A DNA stretch of 5,903 bases from CAZYTO01 sp964650405 (lineage in GTDB: Bacteria > Acidobacteriota > Thermoanaerobaculia > Gp7-AA8), in the NCBI GenBank assembly GCA_964650405.1, contig CAZYTO010000317.1, forward strand, positions 1-5,903. The letters are read 5' to 3'. This document shows, in pieces, positions 1-5,903 of this stretch (within the stretch, counting starts at the first letter, position 1; each line of letters begins with the position of its first letter). The notes below the pieces were generated by a model. That model was not told the origin of the DNA, ran no database searches, and saw nothing but the letters and a program-made list of their open reading frames with translations. The position numbers and the translations under genes were made by a program.

Positions 1-1283
1 TCTACCTTTCAAGTTTCGACCCGGAGTCGACCCAGCGCTTTGGCAAATCCCTGGACGCCCTGGGCTTCATGGCCGTGCCGATGGGTGTAACGTCGGGATC
101 GACGACCGCGCCGGCGACGGCCGCGGCCACGCCCGACTCCGGCAAGACCTGCCAGCCGGGCGATGCCATCGGGGCCGTGTTGCTCAACGGCGACTTCACC
201 GTCGCCGCGACCGGCACCGTCACCCACGTCGACGGCGACCGGATCTATGCCTTCGGACATCCCTTCCTCGACATCGGCGCCGTGAGCTTCCCCATGGCCA
301 AGTCGGAGATCGTGGCCATCCTGCCCAGCCTCGGCAGCTCCTTCAAGATGTCCAATACCGGCGCCGTCGTCGGCGCCCTCGAGCAGGATCGCGCCGTCGG
401 AATCATGGGACAGGTCGGCCGCAAGGCCGAGATGATCCCCATCGACGTCATGGTCAACGGCCAGGGTCCCCTGCAGACCTATCACTTCGGCGTGGTCCGC
501 CACCCGCAGCTCTCTCCGATCATCCTGGCCATGGCCGCCGACACCGTCGTGGCCAATGCCCAGCGCGGAGCCGGCGAGCGGACGGTCATGCTCGAGTCGG
601 AGATCAAGCTTAAGGGCTTCGACGAGCCCGTACGCCTGCGGGAAGGGTGGGCGGGAGCCCAGGCCCGTCAGGCCATCCCCCAGTACCTCGCCCTCGTGTC
701 GCAGTACCTGATGTCGAACGAGTTCCGCGACGCGGAGATCGAGAGCATCAAGGTCCGCCTGCACCACGACGACGACCTCCGTATCGCCAAGCTGCTCGAA
801 GCCTCCATCGAGACGCCCGACAAGGGCAAGATCAACCCGGGCGATACGGTGCGCGTGCGCACGGTCCTCAAGCCGTTCCGCGGCGAGCCCTTCACCGAGA
901 TGTTCGACGTCAAGATCCCAGAGAACCTCCCGCCCGGCGCGGCCTATCTCCTCGTCGGGAGCGGCTCGATCTCCAACCAGATCGATTTCTCGCTCGTGCC
1001 GCCCGACCCGCGCTCGCTCGATCAGGTCATCGCCGTGCTGGGCAGGTTGCGGCCGTCGACGGACCTGACCCTCGGGCTCTACTCCGCTACGGACGGCGCC
1101 GTCACCGCCGGCGTCTACCTGCCGAACCTGCCGCCCACCATGCGCGCCGTCGTCACGGGAGACACCAGCAACGGCGCCCAGGCCCCGGTCCGCTACCACG
1201 CCGCCGAGCACGTGGCCCGCTCCCTCGGCTACATCGTCGACGGAGCGCTGAAGATCGATCTCGACGTCAAGCCGCAAAGCTAG
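1..1283 (+). CDS. SpoIVB peptidase S55 domain-containing protein, C-terminal part (5' end outside window)
   Basis: The reading frame is open from base 3 with no stop before TAG at 1281-1283, so the gene begins upstream; the ATG at 69 is internal. The visible part is 426 residues. The segment at about nt 165-500 matches the S55 (SpoIVB) peptidase core: a GTVT strand followed by a Tyr-Ala-Phe-Gly-His-Pro motif whose His (nt 258-260) aligns with the catalytic His of SpoIVB (GALGH), then a QDRAVGIMG segment equivalent to SpoIVB's PFGIFG, then MIPIDV. The second half (about nt 820-1280) looks like a beta-sandwich module beginning GKINPGDTVRVRTVLKP, as in large secreted S55-type proteins. No SGSP serine motif lies downstream of the His, so the nucleophile is expected in the missing N-terminal part. 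SpoIVB is a signalling serine protease of sporulation, but this homologue need not have that role. It is probably exported; its substrate is unknown. Family assignment is fairly firm, function is not. Confidence 0.82.
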   Translation, partial: YLSSFDPESTQRFGKSLDALGFMAVPMGVTSGSTTAPATAAATPDSGKTCQPGDAIGAVLLNGDFTVAATGTVTHVDGDRIYAFGHPFLDIGAVSFPMAKSEIVAILPSLGSSFKMSNTGAVVGALEQDRAVGIMGQVGRKAEMIPIDVMVNGQGPLQTYHFGVVRHPQLSPIILAMAADTVVANAQRGAGERTVMLESEIKLKGFDEPVRLREGWAGAQARQAIPQYLALVSQYLMSNEFRDAEIESIKVRLHHDDDLRIAKLLEASIETPDKGKINPGDTVRVRTVLKPFRGEPFTEMFDVKIPENLPPGAAYLLVGSGSISNQIDFSLVPPDPRSLDQVIAVLGRLRPSTDLTLGLYSATDGAVTAGVYLPNLPPTMRAVVTGDTSNGAQAPVRYHAAEHVARSLGYIVDGALKIDLDVKPQS

Positions 1284-1470
1284 AAAACGTGAGTGCCGAG
1301 TTCCAGGTGCCGAGTGCCGAGTGGGATCGCTCCGGATCTTCGGCATTCGTCGCCCGGTCCCTGGCACCTGAAATCCACGCAGCGCGCCGAAATCCCGGTT
1401 GTCGAGTGCAGGCCGGTCGTCTTCGACCCTCGGCACTCAGCACCCGGTACTCGGCACTCGAAAGGAATTG
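1284..1470. repeat. Intergenic cluster of GTGCCGAGT-type short repeats with inverted arms
   Basis: This 187-bp gap has no credible gene. GTGCCGAGT occurs exactly three times in its left part (1293-1301, 1307-1315, 1314-1322). Its reverse complement ACTCGGCAC occurs at 1449-1457, with a one-mismatch copy at 1428-1436. The block 1291-1320 and the reverse complement of 1430-1459 match at 27 of 30 positions, giving a long imperfect inverted repeat with a spacer of about 109 bp. Within the spacer, CAGGTGCC (1304-1311) has an exact inverted copy at 1363-1370, and degenerate copies appear near 1337-1348 and 1401-1409. The array looks like a degenerating family of short dispersed intergenic repeats. 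There is no T-tract after either arm, so it is not a standard intrinsic terminator, and no confident promoter could be read inside it. Confidence 0.8.
1463..1466 (+). promoter_or_regulatory. Ribosome binding site deciding the start of the propeller gene
   Basis: AGGA within AAAGGAA lies four bases before the ATG at 1471. The spacing is slightly short but usable. It is the only Shine-Dalgarno-like sequence near the start, and the ATG it serves opens directly into a signal peptide. A TTG at 1399 extends the frame, but it lies inside the repeat cluster and would put 24 unrelated residues before the signal peptide. Confidence 0.6.
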
Positions 1471-3663
1471 ATGCGCCTCCGTACCGCGCTTCTCATCGCC
1501 GTCTCCCTCGCACTCGTCACCCCATCCACCTTCGCCGTCGCCCCCCAGTTCTGGCGCGTTCGATCCGCCGAGGAGTTCCTGGCGGGCGATGTGGCGGGAT
1601 TCACCGTCACCAGCCGCGGGGAGCTGCGGCCGGGATCCACGCTCCGCAAGCTGGGCTCGTTCAGCGACCCCTTCGTCTTCTCGCAGGCCACGGCGCCGAA
1701 CGGCGACCGCTTCTTCGGAACGGGCAACGACGGAAAGGTCTACCGGCTGCACGGCACGGAGCTGAAGCTCATTTACACCGCCGCGGAGCCCGAGATCTAC
1801 GCCGTGGCCGTTCATGACGGCGCCGTCTACGCTGCCTCCTCGCCGAATGGAAAGATCTACCGGATCGATCCCGACAGCGGAAAAGGCACCGTCTTCTACG
1901 ATCCGAAGCAGGCCTACATCTGGGCTCTCACCTTCCTCGCGGACGGCGACCTCGCCGTGGCCACCGGCGTCGACGGGAAGCTCTTCCGCGTCACGCCGAA
2001 AGGGGAGGGGAAGGTCTTCTATGACACGCAGGACACGCACGTGCGAGCCATCGCCGAGCGAAAGGACGGCACGTTGCTCATCGGCGGCGCGGCGAAGGGC
2101 CGCATCTACGAAGTGAAGGGTGACGGAAGCGCCCACGCACTCTACGACTCGTCGCTGAACGAGATCTCCGCCCTCTTCATCGACGCCAACGGCGACGGAT
2201 GGGCGGCGGGCGTGAGCAGCGTCCTGCCCAGTTCCGCGCCGCAGCCGAAGCAGCAGGCCAAGCCCACCACCGCGCCGGCGGCTGCGACGTCCTCGGGCAC
2301 CGCCGCGTCGGGCGAGAAGAAGGAGGAGGGGAGCGGCAGCGTCGAAGTGAGCTTCTCCTTCGAGGACGCCACGGGCAACACCGTCGCCCAGTCGGGCAGC
2401 TCGGAGCTCTACCACATCCACTCCGACGGCTTCGTCGAGGTGGTGCGCAAGTTCGAGCGGGAGATGATCTACGCCATCAGCGCCGGCCCGAACGGCTCGA
2501 TCCTCCTCTCCACCGGCCCGCAGGGCCGCATCTACGAGTTCCGGAAGGGCGAGACCTCGCTCATCGCCGAGCTGCCGGAGAAGCAGGTCGTCTCGATCTC
2601 GAGCACCGGTTCCGGCGGAGGCGACACCCTCATCACCACGACCAACAGCGGCGCCGTGTACCGGATGGACCGGCAGCCGGCGGCCCGGGCGGAGTTCCGC
2701 TCCGCGGCCAAGGACGTCGAGCACTACTCGCGCTTCGGTCACTACAGCATCGAAGGGACGGACGTCGGCGACGGCCACCTGGCCATCGCCTTCCGCTCCG
2801 GCAACACGCGCACGCCCGACGCCACCTGGAGCCGGTGGAGCCAGCCGCGGGCGACACCGGAGGGACCGGTCGACGTTCCGGCCGGGCGGTACGTGCAGTG
2901 GAAGCTCAGCATGCCCAAATCGGCGGCAGGCATCGTCGTCGACACGGTCTCCGTCTCGTTCATGAATCGCAACGTGGCGCCGGTCATCGACGGCATCGCC
3001 GTCGCGGATCCGGCTGTCGTCTACATCACCGGCAGCTACCCTCCGTCGCCGCAGATCGTGGAGGCCACCAATCCCGACGAGTACGGCATCTTCACCAGCC
3101 TCGACACGCCGCGCGAGAAGTCCGAGCCGGGCAAGAAGGTCTTCCGCAAGGGCTTCCGCACCGTGACCTGGCGCGCGCACGACGAGAACGGCGACCAGAT
3201 CCGCTACACGCTCTCCTTCCGCCGCCTCGGCACCGAGCGCTGGCTGCGGCTGCGCGAGAACATGGAGGAGACGGCCCTCAACTTCGACACGTCGCAGCTT
3301 CCGGACGGCCGCTATGAGCTGCGCCTCGTGGCCTCCGACGCGAACGACAACCCCGAGACGCCGCTGACCGACGAGAAAGAAGGGATCGAGTTCCAGGTCG
3401 ACAACACCCCGCCGTCGATCACCGTCCTCACGCAGGGCGACGACGTCACCATCCACGTCACGGACAAGGCCTCCACGATCGGCAAGGTGGAGTACTCGAT
3501 CGACGCCCAGAAGTGGATCCGCCTCATCCCCATCGACGGCCTCAACGACTCCAGCGACGAGACCTACCGCCTCAAGCGGGGCGACATCGCTGGCAAGTAC
3601 GTCATCGTCCGCGCCGTGGACAGCTTCTTCAACGTGGGCACGGAGGGGATCTCGGTTCCGTGA
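1471..3663 (+). CDS. Exported beta-propeller protein with C-terminal Fn3/Ig-like domains
   Basis: The product is 730 residues. Residues 1-22 form a Sec signal peptide (basic MRLR, hydrophobic core, likely cleavage after Thr-Phe-Ala), so the protein is periplasmic or secreted; there is no lipobox Cys. Residues ~70-405 hold a propeller: a Gly-(Lys/Arg)-(Val/Ile/Leu)-(Tyr/Phe)-type strand recurs at residues 88, 127, 169, 210, about 310, 352 and 394, a period of 39-42 apart from one gap of 100. That gives seven blades, with a low-complexity Ala/Pro/Ser/Lys/Glu insertion (about 251-308) inside the fifth. Residues ~406-505 resemble a jelly-roll module (GNTRTPDATWSRWS, then PAGRYVQWKL). Residues ~560-730 look like Fn3/Ig-like sandwiches (VTWRAHDENGDQIRYTLSF, LPDGRYELRLVASDANDNP, VDNTPPSI). 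No catalytic motif was recognised. The likely role is binding of protein, glycan or another ligand at the envelope. The fold is well supported; function is unknown. Confidence 0.85.
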   Translation: MRLRTALLIAVSLALVTPSTFAVAPQFWRVRSAEEFLAGDVAGFTVTSRGELRPGSTLRKLGSFSDPFVFSQATAPNGDRFFGTGNDGKVYRLHGTELKLIYTAAEPEIYAVAVHDGAVYAASSPNGKIYRIDPDSGKGTVFYDPKQAYIWALTFLADGDLAVATGVDGKLFRVTPKGEGKVFYDTQDTHVRAIAERKDGTLLIGGAAKGRIYEVKGDGSAHALYDSSLNEISALFIDANGDGWAAGVSSVLPSSAPQPKQQAKPTTAPAAATSSGTAASGEKKEEGSGSVEVSFSFEDATGNTVAQSGSSELYHIHSDGFVEVVRKFEREMIYAISAGPNGSILLSTGPQGRIYEFRKGETSLIAELPEKQVVSISSTGSGGGDTLITTTNSGAVYRMDRQPAARAEFRSAAKDVEHYSRFGHYSIEGTDVGDGHLAIAFRSGNTRTPDATWSRWSQPRATPEGPVDVPAGRYVQWKLSMPKSAAGIVVDTVSVSFMNRNVAPVIDGIAVADPAVVYITGSYPPSPQIVEATNPDEYGIFTSLDTPREKSEPGKKVFRKGFRTVTWRAHDENGDQIRYTLSFRRLGTERWLRLRENMEETALNFDTSQLPDGRYELRLVASDANDNPETPLTDEKEGIEFQVDNTPPSITVLTQGDDVTIHVTDKASTIGKVEYSIDAQKWIRLIPIDGLNDSSDETYRLKRGDIAGKYVIVRAVDSFFNVGTEGISVP

Positions 3664-3813
3664 GCAGTTTATCCTGAGCGAGGGCGGCGGTTGGGTAGGA
3701 GCGAAGGATCAAAGCGTGGCACGGCAGGCACCAGCTCGTGTAGCGATCCGGAAGTGCCAAGCGTTGATCCTTCGCTCCCGCCCCACCTCCCGCCCTCGCT
3801 CAGGATAAACTGC
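3664..3813. repeat. 150-bp imperfect palindrome, REP-pair or MITE-like element
   Basis: Bases 3664-3687 are a perfect 24-base reverse complement of 3790-3813. After a one-base bulge at 3789, the next 35 bases inward (3688-3722 against 3754-3788) match at 29 positions, including a perfect 15-base block (3698-3712 against 3764-3778). The remaining loop is 31 bases (3723-3753). Each arm carries ATCCTGAGCG near its outer end and GCGAAGGATC further in, resembling a split version of the ATCCTGAGCG-AAGCGAAGGATC type of dispersed intergenic repeat found in many bacteria (from memory). Two such units head to head resemble a BIME or a small MITE. No flanking target duplication and no T-tract were seen. 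It begins on the base after the upstream stop codon and ends 28 bp before the next ATG, so in RNA it could block read-through or protect a 3' end. Confidence 0.85.
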
Positions 3814-3837
3814 AGCCGCCTCCCGCTCGCCGACTCA

Positions 3838-3843
3838 TATAAT
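3838..3843 (+). promoter_or_regulatory. Candidate -10 box (TATAAT) for the transporter operon
   Basis: The hexamer is a perfect TATAAT, conspicuous in this GC-rich sequence. It overlaps the ATG at 3842. A -10 box here would place the transcription start near 3850-3851, where an in-frame GTG (3851-3853) lies. No TTGACA-like -35 was found at the expected distance (about 3815-3820 reads GCCGCC) and there is no TGn extension, so the promoter call rests on the hexamer and its position alone. Confidence 0.4.
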
Positions 3844-5566
3844 GGCCGTCGTGAATCGGCGCGTACGTTTTCTCTTTCTGCTCGCCCTTTTCGGTCTGTT
3901 CGCGTGCGGTGGCCAGGAGCGTCCGGCGACGCAGACGGCTGCGGCTGCGGCCGCGGTCGAGGATGAGACGAAGCCGTCGGACGGCGGGACGGTCATCCGC
4001 CGGTTGCCGTCGGACGTGGCCTCCCTCAACCCGCTGCTCTCGGCGAGCAAGTACGACCGCTGGGTCTTCTTCTACCTCTACACCCCGCTCACGCACTTCG
4101 ACGCCAACCTGCAGGTGGCGCCGGGGCTGGCGAAATCGTGGGAGATCTCGCCGGACGGCAAGATCTACACCTTCCACATCGAGCCGAAGGCGACGTTCGA
4201 CGACGGCACGCCCGTCATGGCCAGCGACGTGATCTGGTCGCTCAAGAAAATCACCGATCCTGCGTCCGAGGCCGTGCAACTGGCCGGGCACTTCGACAAC
4301 GTCGACTGGACGCTGACCAAGGCGGCCGATCCGAAGACGGCCGTCATCGCCTTCAAGCAGGCCTTCGCGCCGCAGCTCAGCTTCTTCAACGACCTCCTGG
4401 TGCTCCCGGAGCACGTCTACAGCCAGGGGAACTTCAAGACCGACTACACCTTCAAGGCCGTCGGCAACGGTCCGTACAAGCTCGTCCGCCGCGTGTCGGG
4501 GAAGGAGATCCTCCTCGAGCGCCGCGACGACTTCTGGGGAGTCAAGGGCCATCCGCAGTATGTCCTCTTCAAGGTCATTAGTGACGACGCGACGGCGTGG
4601 CAGGCGGTGATGCGCGGCGATATCGACGAAACCACCGTGACCTCGGACACCTGGATGACGGAGCGCAACCGTCCGGACCTCCAGCGCATCCTCGAGTTCC
4701 ACCGTTTCTATCCCCTGCAATACAATTACATCCCCTGGAACCTGCGCGATCCGCTGGTCGGGGACAAGCGGTTGCGGCACGCGCTGGCCATGTGCATCGA
4801 CATCCGCTCCATCATCGACAACATCTACCGAGGCACGGCCCGGGCGGTGATCGGCCATTTCACTCCCGACATGTGGGCCTACAACCCGGAGGTGCAGCCG
4901 ATCGCCTACGATCCGGCCGGCGCGCAGAAGGAACTGAACTCCCTCGGCTGGCTCGACACCAACGGCGACGGCATTCTCGACAAGGGCGGCAAGCCGCTGA
5001 GGATCGAGATGCTCGTCACCAGCGGCTCGGGGACGTCGATGCTCTTTTCGCAGCTCTACCAGTCCGACCTCAAGCGGATCGGCGTCGATCTCGTCATCAC
5101 ACCGCTCGATGGCACGACGATGATCAAGCGCCTGCTGGCCGGCAACTACCAGGCCGGCTATCTCTCCTGGGACCTCGACCCCGATCCCGACCCGTACCAG
5201 ATCCTGCACTCGTCGCAGATTCCTCGCACCGGGCAGAACTTCGTCTATTACAACAGCCCCGAAGCGGACAAGCTCATCGAGGCAGGCCGGGCCACGCTCG
5301 ACCAGAAGAAGCGCATCGAGATCTACCACCGGCTGCAGCAGGTGCTCGCCGACGATCAGCCGTACGCCTGGACCGTGCAGGTCTCCACCAAGTGGGCCGT
5401 CAACCGCCGCGTTCACGGCGTGAAGGAGAGCAGCGGCTGGGGCCTGTTCAACTGGTACCCCGGTGAGCTCGACTGGTGGATTCCGGCGCGGTACCGCAAG
5501 AACGACGCGGCCGCAGCAGCGGCGGCAAACACCCCGCCGCCATCGCCTCCGGCGAAGAAACACTGA
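3842..5566 (+). CDS. ABC transporter substrate-binding lipoprotein, family 5 (OppA/DppA-like)
   Basis: The product is 574 residues, typical for SBP family 5 proteins. Residues ~8-22 are a lipoprotein signal with lipobox Leu-Phe-Ala-Cys (Cys22), so it should be lipid-anchored outside the inner membrane. An Ala-rich linker leads to the mature domain, which starts near DGGTVIRRLPSD (residue 47). Hallmarks are LAKSWEISPDGKIYTFHI (from 96) and FDDGTPVMASDV (119-130), the classic family signature. A later segment (residue ~490 on) has the usual EIYHRLQQVLADDQPYAW. The end is an Ala7 run followed by PPPSPPAKKH. It captures a peptide or other small ligand and passes it to the permease encoded 6 bp downstream. 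The family also includes nickel, opine and sugar binders, so substrate is open. No Shine-Dalgarno sequence precedes either the ATG (3842) or the in-frame GTG (3851); the GTG gives MNRRVRFLFLL, a more conventional signal peptide start, with the lipobox Cys at residue 19. Confidence 0.92.
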   Translation: MAVVNRRVRFLFLLALFGLFACGGQERPATQTAAAAAAVEDETKPSDGGTVIRRLPSDVASLNPLLSASKYDRWVFFYLYTPLTHFDANLQVAPGLAKSWEISPDGKIYTFHIEPKATFDDGTPVMASDVIWSLKKITDPASEAVQLAGHFDNVDWTLTKAADPKTAVIAFKQAFAPQLSFFNDLLVLPEHVYSQGNFKTDYTFKAVGNGPYKLVRRVSGKEILLERRDDFWGVKGHPQYVLFKVISDDATAWQAVMRGDIDETTVTSDTWMTERNRPDLQRILEFHRFYPLQYNYIPWNLRDPLVGDKRLRHALAMCIDIRSIIDNIYRGTARAVIGHFTPDMWAYNPEVQPIAYDPAGAQKELNSLGWLDTNGDGILDKGGKPLRIEMLVTSGSGTSMLFSQLYQSDLKRIGVDLVITPLDGTTMIKRLLAGNYQAGYLSWDLDPDPDPYQILHSSQIPRTGQNFVYYNSPEADKLIEAGRATLDQKKRIEIYHRLQQVLADDQPYAWTVQVSTKWAVNRRVHGVKESSGWGLFNWYPGELDWWIPARYRKNDAAAAAAANTPPPSPPAKKH

Positions 5567-5572
5567 CGGCCG

Positions 5573-5903
5573 ATGCTGAAGTACGTCGCGCGCCGCCTCG
5601 CTTATGCGGTCCTGACGTTCTTCGGTATCACGGTCGTGGTCTTTACGCTCGTGCACAGCGTGCCGGGCGATCCCATCGATTTCCTCCTCGGTACCCGCGG
5701 CGCGAAGGGGCTGCCGAAGGTGTACCTCGACGAGATCCGGCACGCCAATCATCTCGATGAGTCGCTGCCGCGGCAGTACCTCTGGTGGCTGCGCGGCGTG
5801 GTCACCCTCGACTTCGGCAACTCCATCCTCGACCACCGCAGCGTCACGGAGAAGATCGAGGAGAAGATGCCGAATACGTTCGTGCTCAACTTCGCGGCCT
5901 TCC
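5573..5903 (+). CDS. ABC transporter permease, DppB/OppB family (3' end outside window)
   Basis: The frame runs from ATG at 5573 through the window end without a stop, showing 110 codons of a protein usually a little over 300 residues long. The start MLKYVARRLAYAVLTFFGITVVVFTLVH is the first transmembrane helix, followed by PGDP at residues 31-34, the conserved periplasmic motif of this permease family. LDESLPRQYLWWL and LDFGNSI (about residues 61-85) match the usual 'LGLD-P-Y--WL---GD-G-S' stretch. It forms half of the inner-membrane channel for the ligand delivered by the upstream lipoprotein. It begins 6 bp after that gene's stop and has no strong ribosome binding site, so translational coupling is likely. 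The partner DppC/OppC-like permease and ATPases would be expected beyond the window. Confidence 0.93.
   Translation, partial: MLKYVARRLAYAVLTFFGITVVVFTLVHSVPGDPIDFLLGTRGAKGLPKVYLDEIRHANHLDESLPRQYLWWLRGVVTLDFGNSILDHRSVTEKIEEKMPNTFVLNFAAF

Noticed and set aside
9..1436. Minus-strand open frame of 475 codons opposite the S55 gene
   Set aside because: No recognisable domain, and it overlaps completely with a coding frame that has S55 motifs. It also runs through the repeat cluster.
1399..1470. TTG-initiated N-terminal extension of the propeller protein
   Set aside because: It is translated from repeat DNA, has no ribosome binding site, and would bury the signal peptide. The ATG at 1471 has AGGA upstream and starts the signal peptide.
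1267..3456. Long open frame of 729 codons on the minus strand opposite the propeller gene
   Set aside because: Its translation is rich in Arg, Gly, Asp and Val without domains or a signal peptide. It is the expected antisense shadow of a GC-rich gene whose sense product has clear domains.
3664..3813. Palindrome as a classical Rho-independent terminator
   Set aside because: No T-run follows either arm and the loop is 31 bases. It may still affect RNA ends, but it does not fit the standard terminator pattern.
3691..3966. Small + strand open frame of 91 codons across the palindrome
   Set aside because: It is made of repeat sequence and then the out-of-frame start of the lipoprotein gene. There is no domain and no ribosome binding site.
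3800..5836. Long open frame of 678 codons on the minus strand opposite the transporter genes
   Set aside because: It runs antisense to two strongly recognisable transporter genes and crosses the palindrome edge. Its composition is typical of a GC-rich shadow frame.

Overview
The window is GC-rich bacterial DNA with strong G/C preference at third codon positions. It holds four genes on the + strand, all concerned with the cell envelope. From 5' to 3' they are: the C-terminal part of an SpoIVB-type (S55) peptidase-domain protein; a complete exported beta-propeller protein with C-terminal Fn3/Ig-like domains; a complete lipoprotein of the peptide ABC transporter substrate-binding family (OppA/DppA type, SBP_bac_5); and the first 110 codons of a DppB/OppB-type permease. 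The S55 protein type, the large secreted propeller protein and the style of intergenic repeat suggest an Acidobacteriota-like or similar soil/environmental lineage. This is inference from protein style, since no rRNA or other marker gene is present.

Layout: 1-1283 is the S55-domain protein, cut off at its 5' end. 1284-1470 is a 187-bp gap made largely of short GTGCCGAGT-type repeats, with two 30-bp arms in inverted orientation (27/30 matching). 1471-3663 is the propeller protein. 3664-3813 is a 150-bp imperfect palindrome with perfectly matched 24-bp ends; it starts on the base after the propeller stop codon. 3838-3843 is a perfect TATAAT overlapping the annotated ATG of the transporter lipoprotein gene. 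3842-5566 is that lipoprotein, and from 5573 to the window end is the permease, 6 bp downstream.

The last two genes are clearly one operon: a lipid-anchored binding protein delivers its ligand (probably a peptide, but the substrate is not determined by sequence) to an inner-membrane permease. The second permease and ATPases would be expected beyond the window. The S55 protein and the propeller protein are codirectional, but a repeat-filled gap separates them; a functional link between them is possible but not shown.

The points most worth a second look are the apparent circular permutation of the S55 peptidase domain, the two unrelated inverted-repeat elements filling the two larger gaps, a possible leaderless GTG start for the transporter lipoprotein, and a seven-blade propeller with one blade split by a low-complexity insertion of about 58 residues. 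No tRNA, rRNA, CRISPR, transposase or phage gene was seen, and no completely new multi-gene system is evident.
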